Assembly: GCA_001695595.3 (NCBI GenBank)
Contig: MBPM02000103.1
Span: forward strand, 62,001-126,000
Reading direction: 5' to 3'
Length of the DNA stretch: 64,000 nt
Source of the DNA: Plasmopara viticola
Lineage: Eukaryota; Oomycota; Peronosporomycetes; Peronosporales; Peronosporaceae
Of the stretch, positions 21,404 to 32,689 are shown one piece after another; the stretch's first letter is position 1, and every line of letters starts with the position of its first letter. Under the pieces are notes generated by a model. It searched no databases. It was not told the origin of the DNA and saw nothing but the letters and a program-made list of their open reading frames with translations. A program made the translations under genes and the position numbers.

Positions 21404-23646
21404 CCTGATAATAAGGGTGGCGTACCCAAAATTGATCCACTGTTGCAGGGTGGCGAATTAACACTAAATTCTTTTGAGTTTTAAACTCAAACTCTCAAGT
21501 TGCAACTCCATTTTTATTGACGCCACTCAACCTCCTGCCTAAATATCCCAAGAACGAGACGCTTTCTCCTTCACGTGCCAAAGATGGATTGGCATTGTCA
21601 TCTCGACAGCTCGTTGCGTCCTCAAACGCTTATCGACCTGGCTATTTGACAAGGCGTGACACTTTCTACTCACGATGTCAAGCAATTGCATTGCGTCGTC
21701 TTTTACGAAAAGTATCCTAAATTAAAGAAGCGTTGGTAAATACAAAAGGTATACGAAAAAAGGTAAGGAAAATTAAATTGTTCTAAAGGACTAAACATAA
21801 AAATTTATTAATTTATCTCTTGGGCACTATCAAGATATCGAACCATGCAGAATAGCAATCGAAGTGTCTGACCCTAAAGCCTTTGCACTCACCGCTGTGG
21901 CCGCCGGTGCTGTCATGGCAAAGAACCCTACAGAACCAATGGTGTATGCAGCCATCATCAGCTAGATCGCTCTTCGTCAAGATGACGTAGGAACGCTCCC
22001 CTTTTTCCTACCATAGCAGAAACTCAATTTGTCATTGCTGCCAGAGTCGCAGTAGGATACCTTCCTTGATACTACGAAAACTGGTAGAAAAAAAGAAAGG
22101 ATCGGACGCCCATATTGAAGTGGTTACGCGCTTGTTCGTACCCCGCACGCTCGAGCGATCGTAAGACAGCAACTACTAGAAGAAGGAGACAAGGTTTTCC
22201 GGTCGAAGGAAAATATCCATCGGTGGCAGCCTTCGCCAGCGTCGCGACGTGCGCTGTTCCTCATGCCAATGGTTGCTGTCGCGCCACAAACTGGATTGAC
22301 AGCACCCTGCCCTTGTCAATATGAATCGAAGCAAAAGACTAAGAAGAATCTTCATCAGATTGATCAAGCTCATTCTCAAAAACTTGGTGTGCTCGTCACA
22401 CCATCCGATGAATGACTGCGTCAGATTCGCGGCATTTACTGCGGGTTTAATGCGCAGTTCCTTCCACTCGCGCACGTGCTTGTTGATCGAATTCACGACG
22501 CATCTACATGAGGCAAGATCAAGCAACATTACACTTGCTCCTCGGCACGAGAGTGAGATGTGCCACCTCAGTCATCGCCTTCTCCTTCTTGCTGGTTCTT
22601 TGCTTCTTCGTTGGCTTCACGATGATTGACAAAGGGAATGGGAAAGGAAGAGCAAGGCTGAAAGGAAAGTGTTGGTGGCATCTTCGAACTCTTTTGACTA
22701 CACATGTTTCCAACCATACGAGCGCTACTTGTCCGCTCCCCGTCCGCTCTTCAAGAGCATCGAGAGTACCCCTAGACACTCTCATACACAGCGACATCTC
22801 ACTCCACACGAATTCGACGGAATTTGTTGACAGGTTTCACTTGCTTGTTCATGCTCGGTGATCACGCAAACAAACGCGCGTATACTCACCACCTGATTGA
22901 CTAGTAGAACCGTTTGCTTCACAAATTTGATATTACTGATTCTAGCACAAGCAAGTCTGGAGAAGCGGCAGTTCGAAAAAAAGGATGGATTGCTTGATTT
23001 TATTGTTGTATCAACCAAAGGGAATCTTTCCATTAGTTTCAGTCTTTCCGCGTTTGTCCGAGCCGAAGAGTTCGACTTGGACACTTTGGAACTCTGCTTC
23101 ATTTGTGTACTAAACACTACTGAAGAATCTAAAAATGAAGGGTCTAGGGTCTAGGGTACCTGAAGATTTTCTCATTGCAACTTTCCCGTAACGAATTAAC
23201 AAGAGGAGCCTTGAAACACGATCATTGAGGCCCCTTCCCTTTGGCACGATACACGCTAATCTACTGGTTTTTATCAATGCCGCTACTTGCAAATGCTTAC
23301 GGGTGGACTGCAGCCCTACATACTTCGAGAGTTTGATCATGGTTGGAGTGGGCAACTGACATCCTTCACGGCTGTCTCGACGTGCGTTGCCTTACACCAA
23401 GTTCACTATCTCCTCACTTTTCTCTTCTATGAGAAAAAGAAAGAAAAATAGAAAGCACCCCTACCCACCAATGTCCGCTCACTCCATACCCCTACCCCTC
23501 TTAACAGCATGGATGGTCTCAACTTTTATCGACAAGTTCCAAACGCCGTGAATTACCATAACCGCTTTTCACGCAAGAGTTTAAAGAAAAAATCAAGCTT
23601 GCTTACTCGCATCGTCTGAACCTCCTTCACCTTCCCAACGCCCGCT
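21404..23646. other. 2.2-kb intergenic region
   Basis: No convincing gene. A short plus-strand stretch at 21868-21963 reads DPKAFALTAVAAGAVMA and ends in a stop; it has coding-like composition but no visible start or partner exon. A purine/pyrimidine-skewed tract lies at 23405-23510. A doubled GGGTCTA sits at 23138-23155. Several overlapping frames of 70-117 codons at 22115-23154 occur on both strands and look like chance. Confidence 0.5.
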
Positions 23647-25278
23647 TCACCTCTTTTGACGCCCTAGCTTTTCTTTTCGTTGCGTCAAGCCCGCCGCCGT
23701 CTTTTCAAGCAAGTCATCAATTCGACACGGTCGCACCTCGTCTTGCGGTTCCTCTGTGTCCGAATCAAAGTCGTCGGCAGTCGGGAGGGGCGGCCGCACC
23801 AACGTGCCCGTTGCATGGACACACGCGCCCCCACGACGAGAGCGCAAGTGGCGCGGACCTTTGCTCCAAGCCACTTGACCCTCGGCTTTCATGGCTGGAT
23901 CCGACGCTCCTAACGTCACGAGCGACGCGTTCGTGGCAATGTTGTGAATGTCGACCAACTCGCCCACGCGCTGTTCAATCCAGCCCACGAGGGTCGTCAA
24001 CGTCACGTCCGTCGCCCCGTGGGTGGCCAATTGACTCGCAAACGCTTCGTCGTTGCCGCCTTGCAACTTGTGAAAGAGATTCACGGCGCCGACTTTCAAG
24101 ACGTCCAAGCCAGCACTTGCTTCCTTTTGCCGCGTGTCCAGTTGCCGCACCTTTTCGCGCGCCTTGGCAATTTGCGCTTCGACCACTTGGTGCTGAACGG
24201 CACACGTGCGCGTGTCCTCAGCCGAAGTTTCCATCCCCCCCGCTCGTGTCTGATCCTTCACGTCCACCTCTAACTTGTGATTTGCCACTTCCAGCGCTTC
24301 GATCTCAGTCTGCAACTCGTTGATCATTTTGCAAAAGGCAAAACTTTTTTCTTCGGCCACTACAAGGGCCGTGGCCAATTTCGTGGCATCAACTTCCCCC
24401 GTTTTGCCCTTGATGCATGCCAAGTGCTCTTGGCACGTCCGCAACTGGTCACTTTGCTTTAGCAAATCCGTGGCTTTTTCGTGCAGCAACTTTTCATGGT
24501 GTGCCGTCTCGTTGCGCAACTCTTCGTCACCACCTTTGCGATCCAAAAACAGGGTACTGGGACTCGGGACAATGGCAGCGGGTACCCCATTTTTGGACGC
24601 GCGCAACTCCCGCATGAGCAAACGATCGTGGGCCAATTGACTCGTTTTTTCGACCCACTTGGCCTCAAACACATGGCCATCTTTCTTGACTTGATGTCGC
24701 AACGCTTCCATCTCGCGCTGAGCACGATCGCGGGCGTCACTGGCAGCTTGGGACGCGTCCAGCACTTGGGCGTTTTCCGTCTCGACTTGCACGGTCTCGC
24801 GTGCCAACTTTTCACTCACGGCCACTTGTTGCATCTTGTCGCGACGCAACACTTGAATGTGTTCCCGCAACGCCTTGTTCGCGTTGCACACTTCGTTGTA
24901 CCGAGTCAAGACATTGTCGAGGCGACTTTCCAGTGTACCAATCGACTTGAGTGCCGTCGTGCCGGTACATTGGGCCGCAGTCGTCGTGGTACAGAGCGCT
25001 TTCCGTGCTTGCAAATGTTCCACACGCAACGCTCGGACGGCCGCGTCGAGATCGACGGAGCGACGACGTTCGGCGTCGAGGCGTTTGGCGTACGTGTCGC
25101 CTTGGTGCAACAGCGTCGACACCCGCTCGCGAAACATGGGACTTTCCAGTCGCGATGGACTCAATGGTACACTTTGCACATCGGGCGGAAAGATCCGAGG
25201 CGTCCGGATCCCACTGCTCGGCAAATGGTACGGATTCCCATTGCTCTTGCTATGGTGCGGGCTGGGCATGCTCGACAT
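23647..25278 (-). CDS. ODA1/CCDC63/CCDC114-type outer dynein arm docking protein
   Basis: A single exon encodes 543 residues. After a Pro/Ser-rich head (1-45), nearly everything up to ~430 is coiled coil. Family-like segments are RYNEVCNANKALREHIQVLRRDK (residues ~130-152; compare N-KLRExIDxLRRER in ODA1/CCDC63) and EEKSFAFCKMINELQTEIE (compare the EEKNFxLFxYxNELNxEIE signature). Such proteins anchor outer dynein arms on axonemal doublets, so the gene implies a flagellated stage. The C-terminal tail is acidic then basic (DSDTEEPQDE, QRKEKLGRQKR). No introns are needed. The coding strand is GC-rich compared with the flanks, and the start is the first Met of the frame. The stop of the neighbouring NPC1-like gene lies 137 bp upstream of this start. 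Confidence 0.75.
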   Translation of the reverse strand: MSSMPSPHHSKSNGNPYHLPSSGIRTPRIFPPDVQSVPLSPSRLESPMFRERVSTLLHQGDTYAKRLDAERRRSVDLDAAVRALRVEHLQARKALCTTTTAAQCTGTTALKSIGTLESRLDNVLTRYNEVCNANKALREHIQVLRRDKMQQVAVSEKLARETVQVETENAQVLDASQAASDARDRAQREMEALRHQVKKDGHVFEAKWVEKTSQLAHDRLLMRELRASKNGVPAAIVPSPSTLFLDRKGGDEELRNETAHHEKLLHEKATDLLKQSDQLRTCQEHLACIKGKTGEVDATKLATALVVAEEKSFAFCKMINELQTEIEALEVANHKLEVDVKDQTRAGGMETSAEDTRTCAVQHQVVEAQIAKAREKVRQLDTRQKEASAGLDVLKVGAVNLFHKLQGGNDEAFASQLATHGATDVTLTTLVGWIEQRVGELVDIHNIATNASLVTLGASDPAMKAEGQVAWSKGPRHLRSRRGGACVHATGTLVRPPLPTADDFDSDTEEPQDEVRPCRIDDLLEKTAAGLTQRKEKLGRQKR

Positions 25279-25415
25279 GGCGGCGCTTCAAGTGGACGAG
25301 GAGTTGCACGACAGTCTATTTATTGCTTAGAGTCTGGGACTACCTAAGGAGCTCGTAGGGCGTTCTAATTCGAGACTATCGTGATCGCAGTGGTACGTGT
25401 ACCACATGTACCAAG

Positions 25416-28400
25416 CTACTGAGGCGCACGGTGGTACTGCGTCGCAGGGCTCTCGCGCGCGTCCTCGTCTCCTTCGTCGCAATGGGCGCTTGCGTGTCGC
25501 GCACGACCTTCTGTCGCATCGACGGCAACACTGAGGCCAACGGGCAACAGGATTGCGCCGTTGAGCCACGAGCACAATGTACCCGCCATTAGGGTACGAA
25601 AGAAGTATGTGTCAAACACACGGGTGGGAACCCATGCAAGTGTACCGATCGCAACAACTTGACAGACAGCAAGGCCAAGTGTCCACGATGTCAAAAGTTG
25701 CATCATGACGTCCTGAACACAAGCATTTCCCGACGGCGCTACACCAGAGTGATTCGTGAGGGTACGCATCTTGGCAAATTGACGAGCAACGTGAGTGGAC
25801 AAGTGAACCGAAAAGGTGGCAACAATTGCAAGACTGACGATCGCGAGCGAATTGAGTGGTACAGCCATTGGTACCATCAACGCAGCGACTTGAAGTACAG
25901 TTAGCGCGGTCATGAGCGTTACGGCAACTCCGTATTTTCCAAGCGCCAAAGTCTGTAACGCGAATACGACGAGGAGTCCAGCACTAAACACAATGTATAT
26001 ACAGCGATCAATCGATTCGAATTGGTCCAAGTAGACGGACTCGGGCGAGTAGACCCAGACATCAATGCCCGTCTCCTTACTGATCCACTTAGCAAGGTAT
26101 TGAGTCTGAGAATATGCCCTCCCAGCTTCCTGACTGTCGGTAGTCGAGCTTTGGATCTTGTAAGCAAATGCAGTAACGTCATTGCCGTAAGTAGTGCCAT
26201 TTATGGTGATAGTTTCGTTCTTGGCGTCGGAGAGCGGTTGGTTGTCGATACTTAATTGATGACGGTACCGTGTACCCCCACCAAAGGTACACATTGGCCC
26301 TGCGTCTGTCGTCCAAAACATGCGGATCAACGACATGAACGACTTTTGTGGTACCGACAATACTTGACTTGCATCTGTTAGACACGATTGTGCCACAAGA
26401 GCGCGTTCCGAATTCTCGGTACTATTGTCACCCGACAGTGGTACAAAGGACCCATTGTGTGCCTCAATTCGACAGCATTCGTTCGTCGGATCAATAAATC
26501 CCCAAAAATCATCCACCCACGACGCAACAACTTGATCGCTTGAAAAATACGAGACATTGCTGTCTTGAATCGCAGTTAGAATGCTTGGAATTGACAATCG
26601 GTCACACATTTCTTTGGAATCGCAAAATTTGGCTTGTACCACGGCATCATTTGCGAGGGTTGTCCACGTGGCATCGTTGTGTCCATAACCAGCTTCAATC
26701 ACGAAATACACCGGAGAATCGTGCGGTCTATAATCATTTACGCGATTGAACTCATGCACGTACGACTGTGTCGGGAGAAACGAGGCCCACGGTAAGGTAT
26801 ATTCCATCGATCTTAACGCCAGTACCGCCACAATTGTCGATGTACCAAACACTAAAAGTACCACAATCTTGGTACTTTGCTTAGTGCAAAGCGCAACAAA
26901 ACGAGTCACGACTGCATTGCCATGTTCTCCACGACAATGAGCAGAGCGCGCTTGCTTGCAGCACATGACGTGGTGGTACGTTCCACTTAGTTCCCGACGC
27001 TTGTCGAGTGCAATGATTGCAAGGAAAAACGTCATTTGTAGACTAAAAGTAGCGACGAGGCCAAGTACCAGTGTACCAGCCAGCCACTGAGCTGCTGGCA
27101 TTGCTGAATAGCAGGCAAGTACCATGATGCCACACTCGGCCATGACGGCATGTACCATACTTGGTCCACTGTACCCCATGGCTTGACAGAGGACCACACA
27201 CGTCACTTCATGGATCCCAAAGTCATTGTCTTCCAAGTCCACAAAGAGCGAGTGGTGTTCGCGTTTCAATTCCTTTTGCGTTCTATCGAGCGCGTCAAAG
27301 AGGAGAAAGGGGGTCTGGAGCCCCACGGCAAGTGTCACAAAGGGCATGACAGTGAGCGTGACAAGCTGGAGCTTGACGCCGTACCATGCGAAAAGACCCA
27401 ATGTACCACCCACACCCATGCCGACACACGCAACGGCCATAAAGCCCACGCCAATCTGACCCGAGTCGAAGACGACGCAAGGGCCTAAGTGCTTATATTG
27501 CAAGCTCATTACGACCATCACGACCAAGCCGACAAGCAAGCAAAGGCCTGCTTTGGAGAGCCAAGTCAAGTTTATTGCCGCGGCCACTTCGTCGGCCACC
27601 GACGTCTCTGCAATACAATAAATGGCAAACAAAGCATTGGCACTGGCTTCTACTTTCATGCGAGAGACAAACGCTCGTTCCCACGCAATCGCCCGAGCCA
27701 ATTCCCTTTCATCACGCCCATTCGTGACCAAAACAGTCGAGAAGAACATGGTCGCTTGATCCAAGTCGAGCGAATCATTATTGGCCGTTGCTTTCCTCGC
27801 GAGACGAGGGCCACCCAAATACTGGTCCACGTCCGTCATGGGGGCACCAAACGAGGATAAACACGGACAGTTCTCCATAGAGGCTGGAAGCGAGGCATTC
27901 CAGCGCCCTTTCAAGTCCTCACAGACCGCATAATCTGCTTTTTCAGGAGCCTCTACACAATTTCGGACATGGTCCTGTACCAAGTCGTACGTGTCGTACA
28001 CAATAAAATGGTCCATCCTGTTTTGAAAGTATTGCGTTATGGCATTCACTTGACAATTCGCATTCGATGCGCCAGTGACACATAGATCACGGAGCGTCGT
28101 ATGCTCAAAGCGCACTTCCTGCGCAATAATTGTTTGCAAGCGAATGGCTTCTTTTAGATACGCCGATCGCGTCACGGCGCCCCCGTCTTGTGCGACCAAT
28201 ACTAATTGTTCCATTCGATCCAATGGTCCAAAGTTCTCCCGAAACCGTAGTCGCTCTTGAAAGACTGGACTGCTTTCAGCCACCCACAAGGGGAAGAAGG
28301 TTGTCTCGACCGTGAGACGTAGTAATCCACTGGAAGCGCATCCTACGAGCAGTAACGACACGAGAAGAATGTATTGAGGGTGATTGCCCATGGCGACAAA

Positions 28401-30068
28401 GTCTCCCCATCGCTTTAATTGACGAGTCACGTAGGCATCCCAGGCTGAAATCCCTCTCAAGGACTTGAAATGAGTCATTGATACGATGCTCGAGCCAATG
28501 TCCAAGGCAGTCGACACGGGCCATTGCTTCTTCTTGCGAGACCAAATTCCAAGTAATATTGCGAAAAGTATTGCAATTGCTCCAATACTAGCCGCAATAT
28601 AGTATACTACAAAAGACGGACTTGGTTTAAAACGTGCCGACATTTCAGCCAATAAGAAGTGCATCTTGTCCCCCGAGGTCAAGGCGACTGTACTCAAAGA
28701 AGCCATCGGACTGTCCGCACGAAAAGTACCACGTTCGTCCATTCCCGTGTCCGTGGCAATGCGTGAACGACACCTGCTGCCATTATATTGCAAGCCCGTA
28801 GCCACTGGACGTATACAATCCGTCACACGGTCTTTTCCATCCTCACACCTTCTTCTGTCGTGGTCAATGGCCAAACGTTGCTCCATTGTCTTGAAATTCA
28901 CTTGAGCTCCGACCACGCTAGCATTGTACGCACCAATGCGTTCCAGATTAGTATTGCACGTGATATTGTCGAAAGTAGTAGCTTGTGGCCCCGAATCCAT
29001 GCCGCGGTTGCCACAATCGGTTTCCACGTAATACGTCGCTTGTTCAATGGCTGGAAACACGTCGTCCGCGTGCTCGGCGTCGCCTTCCATTAATCGCACT
29101 TGGGTTACATTGAGAAACAGACTATTGCTTGGATGGCACAGGAAGTGGCACCACAGATTGGGTACCATGTCCATGCAGGTGGTACTTTGGTGGTCAATTT
29201 GACGAAGGTGGAGCCTAAAACGTTCAAATTGGGTCTCGGTACAGCAAAGGAGCTCATTTGCCGCGTTCTGGACCGTTTCCTGGTACAATATTGGACACGT
29301 GTGTTGCAAGTGAAGCTGGTTCTCCTTTGTCCACGTGGAATAATTATTGCGAAACCCGTGGGCCACTGCTTCTTGGACATGGATTGGAAAGTATTGCGTC
29401 AACACGGCCCCTTCGGTGGTCGTGTTGACGTAAGCCGCGTCAAAAGCAACGCAGTAGCCAGTCTCTTGTTTGTAATCCCCTAACACTGCAATATTGATGA
29501 CGTCATCCACGCACTGCCGTCCGTGGGAGTAGTTGCATGGAGTGGCTTGTTGCTGCAGCAACATAAGCGCCGTCGTTGCGTCCACGACCGAAGGGGATCC
29601 TTCGGTCCCGAGCGGACGGACACGCGCGGATCCCCCACCCCGTACCACGACACTCGTGATGATGGGCAACATAACGAGGGCAAAGAGGGACAAGGTCCAG
29701 AGGTGGGGAGGATAGAAGCCACTGCCGGCAATCTCCCGGGTCGTGCTCTTGGTACGCAACAAGAACGCACGGCGTCGAGTGCCGCGTTTCCATTGTACGC
29801 GCGCAAAACTCGGTGTACTGTACGCACGGAGACTGTGCTTGATCATTGCCGTGATCGTACACTGAAGTTGCGTGTCCACTCGGCACCGCTTGTGGCAAAA
29901 GTGGCGACCGTGGAACCCAAGCGCTAGCAGCAGCACGAAGACAAGCCCGATGGAAACGAGGCGCAAGTACGTGAAAAAGACGATGGAGAGCTCGGCAAAT
30001 AACGTTTCGAGCCACGAACGGAAACATGGGGTCGCGATGGCCAAGCTAATGGCTGCAAACAGCCACAT
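25416..30068 (-). CDS. NPC1-like sterol/lipid transporter, RND/Patched superfamily
   Basis: One uninterrupted 1550-residue frame. A luminal cysteine-rich domain at ~180-340 contains CNYSHGRQC, ELLCCTETQFERF and NLWCHFLCHPSNSLFLNVTQV, matching the NPC1 N-terminal domain (LCC...F...C-x-LxCSPxQSxFLN). Two membrane spans follow (~500 and ~580), then a luminal loop, a sterol-sensing-type bundle around 860-1050, a second luminal loop, and a final bundle with NSLAIVSLAIVATFSVHLSTH at ~1440, the RND transmembrane motif region. NPC1 proteins move sterols across endolysosomal membranes; most oomycetes take up sterols from hosts, so acquisition or trafficking is a plausible role. Odd: ~170 residues with a membrane helix at the very N-terminus and another at ~125-145 precede the NPC1 domain, where a simple signal peptide is usual. 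The C-terminal tail (~40 residues) is charged and lacks an obvious sorting motif. Confidence 0.85.
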   Translation of the reverse strand: MWLFAAISLAIATPCFRSWLETLFAELSIVFFTYLRLVSIGLVFVLLLALGFHGRHFCHKRCRVDTQLQCTITAMIKHSLRAYSTPSFARVQWKRGTRRRAFLLRTKSTTREIAGSGFYPPHLWTLSLFALVMLPIITSVVVRGGGSARVRPLGTEGSPSVVDATTALMLLQQQATPCNYSHGRQCVDDVINIAVLGDYKQETGYCVAFDAAYVNTTTEGAVLTQYFPIHVQEAVAHGFRNNYSTWTKENQLHLQHTCPILYQETVQNAANELLCCTETQFERFRLHLRQIDHQSTTCMDMVPNLWCHFLCHPSNSLFLNVTQVRLMEGDAEHADDVFPAIEQATYYVETDCGNRGMDSGPQATTFDNITCNTNLERIGAYNASVVGAQVNFKTMEQRLAIDHDRRRCEDGKDRVTDCIRPVATGLQYNGSRCRSRIATDTGMDERGTFRADSPMASLSTVALTSGDKMHFLLAEMSARFKPSPSFVVYYIAASIGAIAILFAILLGIWSRKKKQWPVSTALDIGSSIVSMTHFKSLRGISAWDAYVTRQLKRWGDFVAMGNHPQYILLVSLLLVGCASSGLLRLTVETTFFPLWVAESSPVFQERLRFRENFGPLDRMEQLVLVAQDGGAVTRSAYLKEAIRLQTIIAQEVRFEHTTLRDLCVTGASNANCQVNAITQYFQNRMDHFIVYDTYDLVQDHVRNCVEAPEKADYAVCEDLKGRWNASLPASMENCPCLSSFGAPMTDVDQYLGGPRLARKATANNDSLDLDQATMFFSTVLVTNGRDERELARAIAWERAFVSRMKVEASANALFAIYCIAETSVADEVAAAINLTWLSKAGLCLLVGLVVMVVMSLQYKHLGPCVVFDSGQIGVGFMAVACVGMGVGGTLGLFAWYGVKLQLVTLTVMPFVTLAVGLQTPFLLFDALDRTQKELKREHHSLFVDLEDNDFGIHEVTCVVLCQAMGYSGPSMVHAVMAECGIMVLACYSAMPAAQWLAGTLVLGLVATFSLQMTFFLAIIALDKRRELSGTYHHVMCCKQARSAHCRGEHGNAVVTRFVALCTKQSTKIVVLLVFGTSTIVAVLALRSMEYTLPWASFLPTQSYVHEFNRVNDYRPHDSPVYFVIEAGYGHNDATWTTLANDAVVQAKFCDSKEMCDRLSIPSILTAIQDSNVSYFSSDQVVASWVDDFWGFIDPTNECCRIEAHNGSFVPLSGDNSTENSERALVAQSCLTDASQVLSVPQKSFMSLIRMFWTTDAGPMCTFGGGTRYRHQLSIDNQPLSDAKNETITINGTTYGNDVTAFAYKIQSSTTDSQEAGRAYSQTQYLAKWISKETGIDVWVYSPESVYLDQFESIDRCIYIVFSAGLLVVFALQTLALGKYGVAVTLMTALTVLQVAALMVPMAVPLNSLAIVSLAIVATFSVHLSTHVARQFAKMRTLTNHSGVAPSGNACVQDVMMQLLTSWTLGLAVCQVVAIGTLAWVPTRVFDTYFFRTLMAGTLCSWLNGAILLPVGLSVAVDATEGRARHASAHCDEGDEDARESPATQYHRAPQ

Positions 30069-30840
30069 GGGGGACCTCGAGATGAGATTGATAGGCGGAG
30101 TCTAAGGCGGGAGGTCGCTCGCGCGGGGGAAAATAGGGCGCATGGTCTTGTACAAACGAGTATTACGTTTGGCAGGACGGGTACCACTCTAGGTTTGGAC
30201 CACGTCAGCCATTAAAAAAATTATGTACCGGTCGGTGCAGCGATAAGCGTCATTAGCTGCACCCCTAGATCTACATACCAACCAGCAGGAAACATGTTAT
30301 GTGTCCATACAAGTAGACCTTACAAGTTAATGGACAACATAGCATAGTTTGTTCGTCATTTACACCTGTGAGCAAAAGCCGACAGTAGTAGTACTTACAT
30401 CCGCTTGCAATACATAGCGCATTAGAGACAATTGTTTGGCATCTATCTAGATCAGCTATAAAATTAAGGAGGTTATTGACGCATTTTTTTTTAGGATTGT
30501 TGAGTCGTAACTCTTTAAATTAGTGCTTATTCTACTTAGATTAATTAATAGGATCCTCGTGCAATGATGGATATCCCCGACACAAATTAAGGTCATAAAT
30601 AATTCGCGAGAAGTCCTACAATGGATCGTGTCGCTTAAGCATTTAAAATAGGAGTGTGACTGGAGCAAGGCTGTCACGAGCAACTACGTCATGGATAGTA
30701 CTGCACGACGTGCAATATTTGCATGTACAGAGCACTAAGAACGCATTGTAGCTGCCATTGAGCGAGTGTAGAGATAAAATTTAGAGCGTCATAGCTAGAA
30801 AAAAACTTCAAAAAGATTTTCCTTTTGAAGCGGCTTAAGT

Positions 30841-31161
30841 ATGTCAATTTGGAAAGCTTTCGTCGATTGTGCGCTACAAGAAATGCATTTCTTTAATTCA
30901 CATTTTGACGGCAAAGTTGAGCTCGTCGAGCGAGAGGAGAACATCAAATTTGGCGGTATTCAAGCTGGAGATGATAAAAACGTGTTGTACGCGGCATTAA
31001 GGAAAAATATTGCTAACTCACATGATCGCCGTTTACAAAGTACTCCTCTTCCTATTCGGGATAAGAAGTATGTTGGCTCGCCAGCTCAAGGTGGAGACGC
31101 TGTGGCCGAGTTGTGCACCTGTCTCTACCAACAAACGATGAATATTTCAAGTGTACGTTGA
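30841..31161 (+). CDS. hypothetical 106-residue frame
   Basis: The frame starts MSIWKAFVDCALQEMHFF and contains an acidic/basic middle (VELVEREENIKFGG). The first 75 codons look protein-like and the end less so. No signal peptide, membrane helix or known motif is visible. It lies alone in repeat-rich DNA and may be a relic or a 5' exon; no confident donor site was found. Confidence 0.25.
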   Translation: MSIWKAFVDCALQEMHFFNSHFDGKVELVEREENIKFGGIQAGDDKNVLYAALRKNIANSHDRRLQSTPLPIRDKKYVGSPAQGGDAVAELCTCLYQQTMNISSVR

Positions 31162-32689
31162 AAGATTGACGACTTATAGCTAGTCTCAATCTTAGTGGAA
31201 GCGAACAGACAGTGACGAACAAGCAATCAAATTCGAGACTGACAGTTAGCCGATACTCTTGCAAACCGCATATCCACCATTTCCATTGTGCCAATTTGTG
31301 ATTTCTTAGCTCGCTAAATAGTAGTCAAGCGAGCATAGAAATCACAAATTCAAATCTTGTCATTTTTTAAGGCGAATGGTCATGATGCCAAAATAATACC
31401 CTTCGGTGATCTATTCGTAATTTCGGAAGATGTCATCATTTCGAACTGACCAGGTCAAAGACCATCAGTGATTATGCCACTAGCCCGACATTATATCCTA
31501 GAACAAAGAGATGATAGTTGTATAAAGATGGCTATCATAGAGCGTTGGCTTTAAAGCTTAGGACAAATCCACATATAGCTAAAGTGAGTGTTTAGCTTGT
31601 CTCTAATGTCCTTTTACGCATCTACACTCTTATACTAATTGTTGTCCACTCGCGTGAGATTGTGCATATTCAACCAACTCCACTCTAAAAAATCCCGAAT
31701 CTGTCAAGCCAATTATTAGTCGGTCTGGAGAAATGGAATGCGTTGCTATACAATACAAAAGCAATGCTTTATACAGGTATAGCACAGTGATCTTCTCCGT
31801 AATACTGCTCTTGTCTCGTAAAATCTTGTCCTAGTCCAACGGGCTGAATTTAGAATTTTCGATAGCTGGTTTCTTGTGTGGCGTTACTCAACCTTGACCG
31901 CTCTGCATGTTACGCTCACTTAAGTAAAGTTAAGGGGAATGACCACATGATTTGTCCGAGCAAGGCAGTCAACATTCTGGGCCAGAGCAATTTGTAGACG
32001 CTTTCTGCTATTTTGCACGCATCTAAAAGACATATTAAATGTACATACTCAAAGCAATGTGATAAGCCTCTGCCAGGCTGAGAACAATCTCCCTTTGACT
32101 TGAATTTGAGCATGACGGAAACGTTTGCAACTGTTCCCAACATACCAAGGACAGAGCACTTATCATCAAAGTTTGTACTCCAGTCAGCGGTCGAGTACGC
32201 TTTGGGCTCCACTTTATCAGTTCTATCTTGCTATGCCTGCGCGTCGACTTAAAGTAGCATAGCACACGCACTGTAGCACTTTGGTAATGCTATTCAGGGC
32301 TCTAGTGGAACCAGGAGTTAAGAATCTACGACCGCGTATATTTTGCAATGTACAGCAGGCAGGTCCAGACATAGTACGAATTGACAGTTGATTTATTTAT
32401 TATATGAGTAATGGTGCTGGGCCGTTCTTAGTTGGTCAGCTACTTATCAGAAAAATTTGCCTTAATAGCATTGTCGTCCGTCGTTCATCCGTTTCCGGTT
32501 ATCGTGATCTTCACAGGTTCAACCCAGTCTTACTGAGGCTACCTCCAAGCTTTGAGCTCTCTTAGTTACGGTTACGAAAAATGAATATTTGCAATAAATT
32601 AAAACGTTCTACAACGTCGTAAATGTATCCTGTTCATTTGATAGTAAATTTCCTAGCTATTAAGTCGAAGCCGATTTTATTCTCGGATA

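Noticed and set aside
21868..21963. Short alanine-rich coding-like stretch
   Set aside because: Thirty-odd codons without a start, splice partner or homology I can name; too little to call.
23135..23160. GGGTCTAGGGTCTAGGG resembling telomere repeat
   Set aside because: Only two units and not the TTTAGGG unit expected; no array, so no evidence of an internal telomere.
24481..25347. 288-codon plus-strand open frame
   Set aside because: It lies antisense to the ODA-type coiled-coil gene, has no domain, and arises from the GC-rich, stop-poor complement of that gene.
29503..30027. 174-codon minus-strand frame
   Set aside because: Alternative frame of the NPC1-like gene; Pro/Arg/Cys-rich chance translation without motifs.
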